Source of the DNA: Corynebacterium sp.
GTDB lineage: Bacteria > Actinomycetota > Actinomycetes > Mycobacteriales > Mycobacteriaceae
Length of the DNA stretch: 64,000 bases
Direction of reading: 5' to 3'
Assembly: GCF_030532715.1 (NCBI RefSeq)
Contig: NZ_JAUNKO010000001.1
Coordinates: forward strand, 592,967-656,966
Within the stretch, counting starts at the first letter, position 1; each line of letters begins with the position of its first letter. A model generated the notes under the pieces. It made no database searches. It saw only the letters and a list, made by a program, of their open reading frames with translations, and was not told the DNA's origin. Made by a program: the position numbers and the translations under genes. Positions 18,664 to 28,000 of the stretch are shown here, piece after piece.

Positions 18664-19308
18664 ATGACGGATCCGATGGAGGGTTCTGAAATCCTCGTCC
18701 CCAGGAAACGCCCCGCGCAGCAGCGGAGCCGCGAGAAGTACTCGCGGATTCTGGCGGCCGCTCGCGGGGTGTTAGTGGACGTTGGTTTCGAATCTTTTAC
18801 CTTCGATGAGGTGGCCCGGCGGGCGGGCGTTCCCATTGGCACCTTGTACCAGTACTTTGCCAATAAGTATGTGATGATTTGCGAGTTGGATCGTCAAGAT
18901 ACCGCGGGCGTCGTCTCCGAGCTGGCCAAGTTTTCCACCCGGGTGCCGGCGTTGCAGTGGCCGGACTTCCTAGACGAGTTTATTGATCACTTGGCGTCGC
19001 TGTGGCACGACGACCCTTCGCGCCGGGCGGTGTGGCATGCTGTGCAATCCACGCCGGCGACGCGCGCGACAGCTGCGGCGACCGAACAAGAGGTCTTAGA
19101 AATCATAGCGAAAGTGATGCGCCCGCTGGCTACCACGGCTTCGGACGCGGAGCGGTTCGCCTTGGCGGGGATCATGGTGCATACGGTGTCTTCCCTGCTG
19201 AACTACGCTGTGCGGGACCATCAACTCAACGAGCCTCGTTTCCGAACAACTGTGGCAGAAATCAAACGTATGATCCTGGCTTATTTGTTTGCTGTGGCAA
19301 CTATGTAG
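18664..19308 (+). CDS. TetR-family transcriptional regulator
   Basis: The 214-residue protein has the classical N-terminal DNA-binding domain (YSRILAAARGVLVDVGFESF, then VARRAGVPIGTLYQYFANK) and a ligand-binding helical C-terminus. It starts four bases after bcp, so it may sense redox or lipid signals and control this unit. No operator palindrome could be assigned by eye. Confidence 0.92.
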   Translation: MTDPMEGSEILVPRKRPAQQRSREKYSRILAAARGVLVDVGFESFTFDEVARRAGVPIGTLYQYFANKYVMICELDRQDTAGVVSELAKFSTRVPALQWPDFLDEFIDHLASLWHDDPSRRAVWHAVQSTPATRATAAATEQEVLEIIAKVMRPLATTASDAERFALAGIMVHTVSSLLNYAVRDHQLNEPRFRTTVAEIKRMILAYLFAVATM

Positions 19309-19369
19309 CCTTGCTATGAGTTTCCGGCAAGCCTGTTGCCTCTCCCTCATCCGGGTTAGACTGTGCCAC

Positions 19370-19939
19370 ATGAAGGCACTCGTGATTGTTGATGTCCAGA
19401 ACGATTTCTGCCCTGGGGGTTCCCTCGCCACCATCAACGGTTCCGCGGTAGCACTCGGAATCACCGAACACATTCGCGCTGATCAAGGGCGCTATTCTCA
19501 CATCATTGCCACGAAGGATTGGCACGTTTCCCCGGCGGGACACTTCTCCCCCCACCCCGATTTTGTTGACACTTGGCCGGTACACTGCGTCGCGGATTCG
19601 CCCGGGTCCGATTTCCACAAAAACCTCGATGCGGACCTGATCGACGCAGTGTTCCTCAAGGGCGAACACAGTGCAGCCTATTCCGGTTTTGACGGGCACC
19701 TGACCGGTAGTTCGCTCGGACTTGCGGATTGGTTGCGGGATCATGAGATCACGGAATTGACCATCGTTGGCATCGCCACCGACTTCTGCGTGAAAGCCAC
19801 GGCACTCGACGGCGTGCGGGAAGGCTTCCAGGTGGAGGTGCTCAGCGACCTCACCGCGGCCGTCGGAGACCCGCAGCCAGCGCTCGATCAAATGCGGGAG
19901 GCCGGCGTGCGGATCAACAAAACATTAGCGGCAGCGTAA
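19370..19939 (+). CDS. pncA: Nicotinamidase
   Basis: The 189-residue enzyme converts nicotinamide to nicotinic acid for NAD salvage and is the activator of pyrazinamide in relatives. Catalytic residues are Asp8 (VIVDVQNDF), Lys in FLKGEHS and Cys in ATDFCVKATALD; DWHVSPAGHF supplies metal ligands. ATG 19370 follows TAGACT (19357-19362) by seven bases, so the message may be leaderless. The 3' end overlaps the oppositely oriented acpS gene by 52 bases. pncB, the next step of the pathway, lies at 49.6 kb. Confidence 0.93.
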   Translation: MKALVIVDVQNDFCPGGSLATINGSAVALGITEHIRADQGRYSHIIATKDWHVSPAGHFSPHPDFVDTWPVHCVADSPGSDFHKNLDADLIDAVFLKGEHSAAYSGFDGHLTGSSLGLADWLRDHEITELTIVGIATDFCVKATALDGVREGFQVEVLSDLTAAVGDPQPALDQMREAGVRINKTLAAA

Positions 19940-20313
19940 TCGCCATCGTGGCTGATGCTTAAGCTCGATTGCACGTGCCCGAGGCTGTCTGCCACGGCGC
20001 GTGCAATTTCCCCGTTCAAATGGATGGCCACGCGCTGGTAGGCGTCCGCCCGCACTTCAATCTCTGACCACGTCACCGCTTCCTGCGCAAGCACGGGGGG
20101 TTTTCCGTAGCACGCCTGCGACCAGGCTTTGATAAATGCCTCTTTCGCAGCCCACCTGCCAGCAAGGTGTTCGGCGCGCCTGCGCCCGGTGTATTTCTTG
20201 GCACGACGCAACTCGGCGGCACTGAACACGGCAGCGAACTTACTGCCTGGCTGCGCCAACTGCTCCGCGAAGCCCGGAATGTGCACGAGGTCCGTGCCAA
20301 GGGTGATGTCCAT
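19888..20313 (-). CDS. acpS: Holo-ACP synthase (phosphopantetheinyl transferase)
   Basis: About 141 residues. It transfers 4'-phosphopantetheine from CoA to the ACP serine of the fatty acid synthase. The metal-binding pattern is MDITLGTDLVHIPGF and GRWAAKEAFIKA (WAAKEA motif), with SLSISHDGDYAAANV at the end. ATG 20313 starts at the conserved domain; ATG 20334 is also possible. The 3' end overlaps pncA by 52 bases in the convergent direction. In corynebacteria and mycobacteria acpS lies near fas; here the glycan operon is in between. Confidence 0.88.
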   Translation of the reverse strand: MDITLGTDLVHIPGFAEQLAQPGSKFAAVFSAAELRRAKKYTGRRRAEHLAGRWAAKEAFIKAWSQACYGKPPVLAQEAVTWSEIEVRADAYQRVAIHLNGEIARAVADSLGHVQSSLSISHDGDYAAANVLLIRTPASRI

Positions 20314-20809
20314 GAGCCCAGATGGTACCGTCATCCCATTCTCAGCGTTTGCCCCCTGCAATTGGGTCACCCGAATTGGTGGTTCAATGCTGGCATCATC
20401 CCCTATGCGTTCTCATGGCAGCACATTCAAGCTCGGACTATTTCTATATTTTCGCACCCTTGTGCACGCGCCCCATTCAAAACTTAAATCCCGTATCAAA
20501 AATAACAAAAATACTGGGCGGCTTTTCCTCCGCTTCCACATCCCGGCAGGTCAGCCAGTTTGTTAGCTACCTGAGCTGCACTCATGCGCAAACATCGGTC
20601 AACCTCGAAAATTGTTACACAATGTTTTCAACAAATGTTATATACGGTTACGCTTGTCAACGCCCCGTAGCCATCACGCTACCGCCAGAAAACTGTTCAT
20701 TAAATTTCCCTCATGTTATGCGACGTACACTGGCGGAAGCCTTGGCATGTGATAATGTCTTTCTCGCAATTTACTAAATAAATTTGCAAAAGAAAGCGGA
20801 GCGGAGCAC
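20314..20809. other. Intergenic region upstream of the glycan operon
   Basis: Roughly 470-500 bases without a convincing gene, AT-richer than its surroundings. It includes a short palindrome ATTGT-TAC-ACAAT near 20610 and AT-rich stretches around 20745-20790 that could hold promoters for the rightward operon. I could not fix a -35/-10 pair with confidence. Confidence 0.4.
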
Positions 20810-20905
20810 ATGCGGTATCTGAGTTGCAATCCCCCAGTACGGCATCCTGTAGCCCCAGCTCCGCCTTGCAGTGTTCACTACCTACCCGAACCGAAAGAAT
20901 CCTAG
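20810..20905 (+). CDS. Candidate 31-codon leader ORF before the glycan operon
   Basis: ATG 20810 follows GCGGAGCGGAG by three to four bases and opens a frame of 31 codons (MRYLSCNPPV...) ending in TAG at 20903-20905. The next ATG, of the deacetylase gene, is two bases further on and has no good ribosome site of its own. This spacing suits translational coupling. It may be a chance frame. Confidence 0.3.
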   Translation: MRYLSCNPPVRHPVAPAPPCSVHYLPEPKES

Positions 20906-20907
20906 GT

Positions 20908-21816
20908 ATGTACGGGCACGTCCTCGGCATTTGCGTCGCGATCGCACTCACGGCGTATCTCACTCAACCTCGACAAGCGCAGTGGTTTCACCGCAACTTT
21001 CGCAACGGGCGAAGCATCCATCGAACCTTTATCAGCATCGGCGTCGCCGTGTGCGCCGCGCAAGCTATCTTGATCGCATTCCGGAATCACCAAATGATCG
21101 CCGGTATGATGCATATCGCCATTTGCGCTTGCCTCGGGTACCTCATTTTCCTTATCGCGCAACAGAAAATACGTTCCATTCAGGTAGTGCAGCCGATGCG
21201 CATCCTCGCCATCGGCGCCCACCCCGATGATTTAGAAATCGCCTGTGGCGGCACGATTGCGAAACTCGCAGACGCGGGGCATATTGTGCACGCCATTGTC
21301 ATGTGTAACGGCAAAAACGGCGGCGATGCATCCGTGCGCCCTACCGAGGCACGCAACGGAGCAATATTTATGGGCATCTCCCAGATTGATGTCCACGATT
21401 TCACCGATACCGAACTCTCCAAGCACGAAGTAGACCTCGTGCAAACCATTGAGCGCAAGATAAATAGCTTCGAGCCAAACGTCATTCTCACGCATTCCTG
21501 CAATGATCAGCACCAGGACCATCTAGCGGTCCACGTTGCCACCCTGCGAGCAGCTCGGCGGCACCCATCGGTGTTGTGTTATGAAAGCCCCTCCACCACC
21601 CGCGACTTTAATCCTTCCTTCTTCGTTGATCTGAGCGACTACGTCAACGTTAAGGTGCACGCGGTGGAGCAGCACAAAGACCAACTCAACAAACCCTATA
21701 TGCGGTCGGACCAGATCCGAGGAATCGCCGCATTTCGGGGTTCCCAAGCCAAGATGCAATTTGCGGAAGCGTTTGAAGTGGTCCGCCTTGTCGATTCCTC
21801 GCTGGAAGGCATATGA
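20908..21816 (+). CDS. Membrane-anchored PIG-L/LmbE-family N-acetylglucosamine deacetylase
   Basis: About 302 residues. Three hydrophobic segments (VLGICVAIALTAYL, IGVAVCAAQAILIAF, IAICACLGYLIFLIA) precede a PIG-L domain from about residue 96. The domain has AHPDDLE (zinc ligands His and Asp, with the catalytic Asp) and DQHQDHLAVH (third ligand His). PIG-L enzymes remove acetyl groups from GlcNAc conjugates, as MshB does in mycothiol synthesis; anchoring in the membrane suggests a lipid- or polymer-linked substrate. ATG 20908 is preferred to TTG 20824 since the first helix starts there. The stop overlaps the next gene (ATGA, 21813-21816). First gene of a four-gene operon. Confidence 0.82.
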   Translation: MYGHVLGICVAIALTAYLTQPRQAQWFHRNFRNGRSIHRTFISIGVAVCAAQAILIAFRNHQMIAGMMHIAICACLGYLIFLIAQQKIRSIQVVQPMRILAIGAHPDDLEIACGGTIAKLADAGHIVHAIVMCNGKNGGDASVRPTEARNGAIFMGISQIDVHDFTDTELSKHEVDLVQTIERKINSFEPNVILTHSCNDQHQDHLAVHVATLRAARRHPSVLCYESPSTTRDFNPSFFVDLSDYVNVKVHAVEQHKDQLNKPYMRSDQIRGIAAFRGSQAKMQFAEAFEVVRLVDSSLEGI

Positions 21817-22646
21817 TGCGTTTTCTTATTACAGGCATTGGCGGCCCCGCCGGTATCGCGCTAGCAAACCAGTTGGTTCCCCTTGGCCATGAGGTGTGCG
21901 GCGTCGATGTCGCTGCTATTGATAACCCCAAGTTGACCTCGTTTGACACGGTGCCGGACGCAACCGATCCGAAGATGATCGACTCACTAGTGGAGTTACT
22001 CACCACCCACGACATCGACGTGGTGATTCCTACGGTGGCGGATGAGCTCGCAGTGGTCTCCGCGAATAAGGACCGCTTCGGTGACACCCCGGTAATCATT
22101 GGCGACCAAGAACCCGTGACCTACGCGCACGACAAGTACTTCACCATGCAGCAACTGCATACACACCACGTGCCGGTACCGCGTTTCGCGCTGCCAAGCG
22201 ATTTTGCCTCTTTAGCCACGGCGCTGGAGGCTTTCGGCGGCACCTTTGTGTTGAAACCGCGCGTGGGCCGCGGGGGCCGCGGCTTCCAGGTAGTCACGGC
22301 CGAAACAGAACTCGATTGGTCCACCGTGGATGATTCCATGATCATTCAGGAGTTCGCCCCCGGCGCAGAGTACTGCCCAAACGTTTATGCGAAAACTTCG
22401 GAGGATTCGGTGGTGGTTGTGCTGGAAAAGCACGACCCCACCAGCATCACCCGCGCCGACGCGCCCGAGGTTGCGGAGGTGGCGCGCCAGGCGGTGGCCG
22501 CCATGGGGCTGACCGGCCCGGTGGACATCGATATCCGATTCACCACCGCCAACACTCCCGTGGTCCTGGAGGTCAACGCGCGGTTCGGCGCCAATAGCGA
22601 GCAGGCCCCCGAAATTTTGCGCAACGTGCTTGCGGAACTCACCTAG
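21813..22646 (+). CDS. ATP-grasp ligase of unknown substrate
   Basis: The 277-residue protein has the three ATP-grasp parts: an N-terminal Rossmann-like domain (FLITGIGGPAGIALANQL), the ATP-binding LKPRVGRGGRGFQVV, and the metal-binding end VVLEVNARFGANSEQ. It resembles the carbamoyl-phosphate-synthase/PylC type, which activates a carboxylate and joins it to an amine. Next to a deacetylase that would expose amines on sugars, a plausible role is acylating or aminoacylating them; this is inference. The four-base overlap upstream and eight-base gap downstream tie it to the operon. Confidence 0.82.
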   Translation: MMRFLITGIGGPAGIALANQLVPLGHEVCGVDVAAIDNPKLTSFDTVPDATDPKMIDSLVELLTTHDIDVVIPTVADELAVVSANKDRFGDTPVIIGDQEPVTYAHDKYFTMQQLHTHHVPVPRFALPSDFASLATALEAFGGTFVLKPRVGRGGRGFQVVTAETELDWSTVDDSMIIQEFAPGAEYCPNVYAKTSEDSVVVVLEKHDPTSITRADAPEVAEVARQAVAAMGLTGPVDIDIRFTTANTPVVLEVNARFGANSEQAPEILRNVLAELT

Positions 22647-22654
22647 GAGCCATC

Positions 22655-23986
22655 GTGGCTATCGACGCCCTCGCAACGGTGGTGTACACCATCGGCTACA
22701 TCATCCTGATCTGCGGACTAGTCAAACTCACGTTCGTCCCCTTGTCGGCGATATACGAAATCCGCACCACGTTTCACCACAAACGCAAACACTGGTCGTT
22801 GGTGGAGCTCAATCCCTTGGTCAGCGTGATCGTCCCCGGCTACAACGAGGAAAACGTGCTGGAAAACTGTGTGCTGTCCATTTTGAAAAGCACCTACCAG
22901 CGCATTGAGATCATTCTGGTGGATGACGGATCCACCGACCGCACGCCCGAAATTATGGCGGGCCTGGCGCAGCGCTATCCGAACGTGCGGTGGTTTCGGC
23001 AACGCAACCAGGGCAAGGGTGCGGCATTGAACTACGGCATTGCCGAGTCCCAAGGTGACGTGTTGATGTTTGTGGATTCGGATGGTTTGTTTTCCCCCGA
23101 TACAGTGCATCACATGCTGCGCGGCTTTAATTCCCGCAGCGTGGGCGCGGTGTGTGGCGACGATCGCCCGGTGAACCTCGACCGCGTGCTCACCAAGCTG
23201 TTGGCGCTGATCAGCCACGTGGGTACCGGCATGGTGCGCCGCGCCCTTACGATGCTGCACTGCATGCCAATCGTGTCCGGCAATGTCGGCGCCTTCCGCC
23301 GCGAAGTGTTAGAAAAAACGGGCTATTTCGACACAGCCACCGTCGGCGAAGATTTGGAATTAACGTGGCGAGTGCACAAACACGGCTTCAAGGTGAACTT
23401 CGTGCCCGACGCCCTCGTGTACGCCGAATCCCCGTCCACGATCCGCGGCTTGTGGAAGCAGCGCGTCCGCTGGGCCCGCGGCTTGCTGCAAACCACGTGG
23501 ATGCACCGCCAGATGGTGGGCAATCTGCGCTACGGCATGTTCGGCTGCTACCTGCTGTTTAATACCATCACCATGATCGTGATTCCGGTGTTGCAGGTCA
23601 TCGCGCCGTTCCTCATCGTTCCGCTGGCGTTTACGGAGAGAAACCCCCTCCCCCACGGCGTTTTGGAATTCTTGGCGTGGCTGGGGCTGATTATCTCCGT
23701 GATCCTCGTGATTTATGCGACGGCGCTGAACCGTTCCTTGACCGATTTACGCTTCGCATGGACACTCGTATTGTGGCCGATCTATTCCACGCTTGTGGGG
23801 CTAACGATGGTCCACGCGCTGCTCTTGGAGGCCCGCCGCGCGCCGAACCGCTGGAACAAGCTCGAACGCACGGGCGTCATTAGCATCGCCGCGCTTCACG
23901 ACGCCCCGCGCACCATCCCCGCGATCACCGCCACCCCCGTCCCCCAGTCCAACCCGCATCTAGCATCCGCGCACTCGGAGGTGTAA
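22655..23986 (+). CDS. Processive-type family 2 glycosyltransferase, membrane
   Basis: The 443-residue protein has an N-terminal membrane helix, a cytosolic GT-A domain and three or four C-terminal helices. It carries the full D, D, D, QxxRW set: VDDGS (about 89), VDSDG (about 140), GEDLE (about 231) and QRVRW (about 268). That set marks processive beta-glycan synthases of the PgaC/HasA/NodC type. GTG 22655 has TAGGAG five bases upstream. Its stop overlaps the following start by one base (TAATG). With a deacetylase and a hydrolase-like lipoprotein in the same operon it most likely makes a hexosamine polymer. Confidence 0.9.
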   Translation: MAIDALATVVYTIGYIILICGLVKLTFVPLSAIYEIRTTFHHKRKHWSLVELNPLVSVIVPGYNEENVLENCVLSILKSTYQRIEIILVDDGSTDRTPEIMAGLAQRYPNVRWFRQRNQGKGAALNYGIAESQGDVLMFVDSDGLFSPDTVHHMLRGFNSRSVGAVCGDDRPVNLDRVLTKLLALISHVGTGMVRRALTMLHCMPIVSGNVGAFRREVLEKTGYFDTATVGEDLELTWRVHKHGFKVNFVPDALVYAESPSTIRGLWKQRVRWARGLLQTTWMHRQMVGNLRYGMFGCYLLFNTITMIVIPVLQVIAPFLIVPLAFTERNPLPHGVLEFLAWLGLIISVILVIYATALNRSLTDLRFAWTLVLWPIYSTLVGLTMVHALLLEARRAPNRWNKLERTGVISIAALHDAPRTIPAITATPVPQSNPHLASAHSEV

Positions 23987-25083
23987 TGCTGAGCCGAAGG
24001 CAGTTTCTCGTCGCGTCTTCCGCCGCGCTCGCAGCGACCATGTTTGGAGGTTGTTCCGTGCGAACTCCCCTACCCGCAACCCGTTCCATTAACTTCGGAT
24101 TCGAAGACGTGGTCACTTCCAAACCAAATTGGAAAACCCACACCGAGCGCCTCAAGAAAGCGAACGCGAACGCCGTCAGTATCGCCGTGGGCCGCCCAGA
24201 CTGGGTGGCTTTTCCATGGGAGGCCTACCCCGACATCCAGGCGGACCTCGTTCGAGAAACCGAACGAGATTTTGTGGCGGAAGCCCTGCGGGAACTGCGC
24301 AAAGCCTATCCTGACGGTTTCGAACTGACCCTCACCGTTGACGCATTGCTTCCCGGCTGGATCGGCGAAGACAAAGACCTTGCAGGCATTTCCGCTGGCG
24401 GGAAACACTCCGAGAGCTTTGCCTCCGTATCCGCGCTTACCGACGGCGCGGTAGCCGACCGACTCATCGAACTTGCGGTGGAACTTCGCGAGCGCTACGA
24501 GCCTCAACGTATCGCCTTTACCGAGCTCATGTTCGACGGCTCGACGTTCGGCGAGGATGACCTAGACCACTACAAGTCCTTCGCCAAAGCCAAGGACTGG
24601 CCGCGCACTTCCAACGGCAAGATTGATGAATCCCACGATTCCATCTACCGTTGGCGCTCCAAATCGCTGGCCAAACTACTCGGCACGATCAAGGACGAAG
24701 TCGGAGACACCAAAGTAGACATCGATGTCCGCGCCCCGTGGCAGGATCCCACCGGCGACCGCGCCGAATCGGGCCACGATTACGACACGCTTTTAGACTC
24801 CGCGGATCGAATCGTTGTGTGGAATTACTTTGCCATGAACGATGTGTCCCCCAAGTATGGCGGCAAGATTGCCAAGGCCTTACAAGCCTCCCACCCCGAC
24901 CGCTACACCATGTCAAGCGGACTCTGGGGCGAGGGCGACGACGTGGTGAGCCCCCAAGACTTGGCCGCCAGCCTGCGCGCAGTCGCGCAAGCCGGGGCCG
25001 AATCCGTCTCCGTCTCACCAGCCAGTTCTATGACTGCGGAGCATTGGGATGCCCTAGCTGAGCTCTGGCATCCTGACGCTTAA
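23986..25083 (+). CDS. Tat-type lipoprotein, PgaB C-terminal-like (glycosyl hydrolase fold)
   Basis: The 365 residues open with a twin-arginine lipoprotein signal (MLSRRQFLVASSAALAATMFGGC; RR then a lipobox Cys), so the protein is probably exported folded and anchored. The rest looks like a TIM barrel; the segment RIAFTELMFDGSTFGEDD, followed by a long helix region and VDIDVRAPWQ, recalls the C-terminal hydrolase domain of PgaB, which binds or trims partly deacetylated poly-GlcNAc. That relationship is by pattern only. It is the last gene of the operon and its stop shares bases with the fas stop on the other strand. Confidence 0.62.
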   Translation: MLSRRQFLVASSAALAATMFGGCSVRTPLPATRSINFGFEDVVTSKPNWKTHTERLKKANANAVSIAVGRPDWVAFPWEAYPDIQADLVRETERDFVAEALRELRKAYPDGFELTLTVDALLPGWIGEDKDLAGISAGGKHSESFASVSALTDGAVADRLIELAVELRERYEPQRIAFTELMFDGSTFGEDDLDHYKSFAKAKDWPRTSNGKIDESHDSIYRWRSKSLAKLLGTIKDEVGDTKVDIDVRAPWQDPTGDRAESGHDYDTLLDSADRIVVWNYFAMNDVSPKYGGKIAKALQASHPDRYTMSSGLWGEGDDVVSPQDLAASLRAVAQAGAESVSVSPASSMTAEHWDALAELWHPDA

Positions 25084-28000
25084 AACTCGTCGCTGGTACG
25101 GAGCACGCCGTCGATAAGGCGGGCATCCACATCGAGCAGAATCGCAGCCTCGCGTTCCTTCGCCGCGGCCCCACTGCCGCCCAAATTGCGGTCCACGGGG
25201 CGCTCAAACAACGCCGCACCACCGTGCATGGCGCGAACAATCCGCTGGTAGCCAGCCTGTTCACGTGCGGTGGCCGCCGCAATCCACTCCGCGACGGCGG
25301 CGGCGCCACGCTCCTGACGCAACGCCTCCACGAACGCGCCCGGGTGCACCACGCCAACGATGGCGGAGACGTGGCCGAAGCCCAGCGACGTCACCAAACC
25401 TGCCTTGGCGCTCAACGACAGCGGCTTGCGCAACCACACCAACCGCTGATGACGCGCCAGTGCGGGATCCACACAATCGAGCGAGCGGTTCGCCGGCAGC
25501 AAGCCGGAACGCAACACCTGTGTCAGCCCAATGATCTGGAAGGCCGCCGCGCCACCCTTCGCATGCCCGGTGAGGGTCTTCTGCGAAATCACAAACAGCG
25601 GGTTACCCGCGGCGCGGCCCATGGCAGTGGCCAACCGCTCGTGCAGGTCGGACTCGTTGGGGTCGTTGGCTTCGGTGGAGGTGTCATGCTTGGACAGCAC
25701 GCTGATCTCATCCACGGACACACCATGTGCCTCCATGGCGCGCGCCAAGCGAGACTTTTGGCCACCTTGGGCGGCACCCAGGGCGCCTAAGCCGGGCGCG
25801 GGGATGGAGGTATGCGCGCCGTCGGCAAACGACTCCGCGAACGAAACCACACCCAGCACCGGTAGCCCAAGGTCCGCTGCGAGGGAAGCGCGCGCCAACA
25901 AAATGGTGCCGCCACCCGCGGATTCCACGAAGCCAGCGCGGCGGCGATCATTGGCGCGGGAGAAGTAGCGGTGCTCCACGCCCTTGCCCTCCAGCTCCGC
26001 CGACGACGCCGTAGCGGCCATGTCGCCGAAGCCAGTGATGCCCTCCACCGACAAGTCGTCCACGCCGCCTGCCACGACGAAATCGGCCTTGCCCAAGCGA
26101 ATCTTGTCCGTACCTTCTTCCACCGACACCGCGGCAGTGGCGCACGCGGCCACCGGGTGGATCATCTGGCCGTAGCCGCCCACATAGGACTGCATCACGT
26201 GGCCCGCCATCACGTTCGGCAGGGCTTCCTGCAGAATGTCGTTCTGGCGCGGCTCCGCAAGCATGCCATCGAGGTACAAGGAGCGCAGGGACGCCATGCC
26301 ACCCATGCCGGTGCCCTGCGTCGACGACACCCGCGTCGGGTGAATCGAACGCATCAGCTCGGCGGGCGTAAAGCCGGAAGCGAGGAACGCCTCCACCGTG
26401 CAGATGATATTCCAGACGGCCACGCGGTCGAGGTTATCCATCATGTCAGCGGGGATGCCGTACACGGAGGGATCGAAACCTTCAGGAATTTGACCGCCGA
26501 CGAACCGGCTCATGGCCATCCGGCGCGGGACGCGAACCGCGGAACCTGCGTGCCGCACTACAATCCACTCACCCGACTCTTCGTCGAACCAAGCGGACGT
26601 GTTTTCGGGTTCCGAATCCACGAACGTGCGGGCGGTAGCCTGATCTGCCACGCTGAAGTGCAAGTCACGGTCGAGGTAGATGGTGGTGAGCTCGGGCGCC
26701 AGGTTATCCACCATGCCGAAATCATCGTGGAAGCGGCGCACACCGATACGGCCCATCACTTCATCGTGGAAGCGCTCGTAAATTTCGCCTTCCTCGATCT
26801 CCGCGCCGTCCGCGTCGACCCAGCCGTTATCCCAACGAATCAGGCCCATGCTCCACGCGAGCTCCATCACACCGGCGGCGGTGAGATCACCGGTAAGTTC
26901 CGCCTCGAAGCGGGTGCGCGCAGAGCCCAGCGGGCCAAGCTCGCCGGCACCCACGATCACCACCATGTCATCAAGCTTCTGCGTGACCTGGTCCGCAAAG
27001 TCAACGTCGGAATGCACGATCGGACGATACGGGGTGGGCAAAGCACGCAAGGTGCGCGGCGCCTCCAGCTTCGCATCGCTCGCAGACCGCGCCGCGTTGC
27101 GGGCGAGCTCCGCCAAATCCAAATCCGCCTCGCCGAGGCCACCGGTGAAGTCAAGGACCACGGGAGCGTTCGCGGCGTCGCTACGCACCGCCGGCGCGAT
27201 CTGCGCAACGAGCTTCTCGGCGATTTCCTCCGTGGAGAACGTGGACACGCCGGCGGCCTCCACAGCCTCAACCAACGGATCGTTCCCGCCCATCAGGCCG
27301 GTGCCACGCACCCAACCAATGAGCGCATGCACCAGCGAGGTCCGGTCACCCCACACGGGCTCCGCATGCCAACGCGTCACCAGCGCATCCAACGCGGCCT
27401 TGGATTCGCCGTACGCGCCGTCGCCGCCGAAGCGACCCCGGTTCGGCGAACCTGGCAGCACCACGTGCAGCCTGCGGCCCACCTGGGTATCCACACCCAA
27501 CTCGGACAGGCCAGCGATCAAGCGCTCCACCGACCACAGCAGCAGCCGCATCTCATTTTCCGCCCGCGGGCCAGCATCCGCCAGCGAACCAGTCACGCGC
27601 GGCGCGGCGAACGGGAACAGCACAGTGGGCACCAATGCCGGCTTCAGCAGCTTCTTCTCACCATTCACAGTGGCGGTCTGCTCCGTGCCGATCCACTCGA
27701 TCACGGAATCCAAATCCGTGTACGAGTTCAGGTTCGCGGGCGCCACCCACAACGCGGCCTGGCCGCGAGCATACGTGCGGTACAGGTCCTTATAGAACGA
27801 CAACCGCTGGTGATTCAGCGACGAGGTAGTCACCACCACCGTCGCCCCGCCGTGCAACAATTCCGCGGTAATCGCCGCGGCGATCGAATTCGGCGAAGCA
27901 CCGGTGACCACGGCAATCTCATTGGCGTGGTCCAAGCCCTCGGTGGAACGCGCCTGTGCAGCATGCTCATCCAGGCCCCAATACTCGGCTTGCAAGGCTA

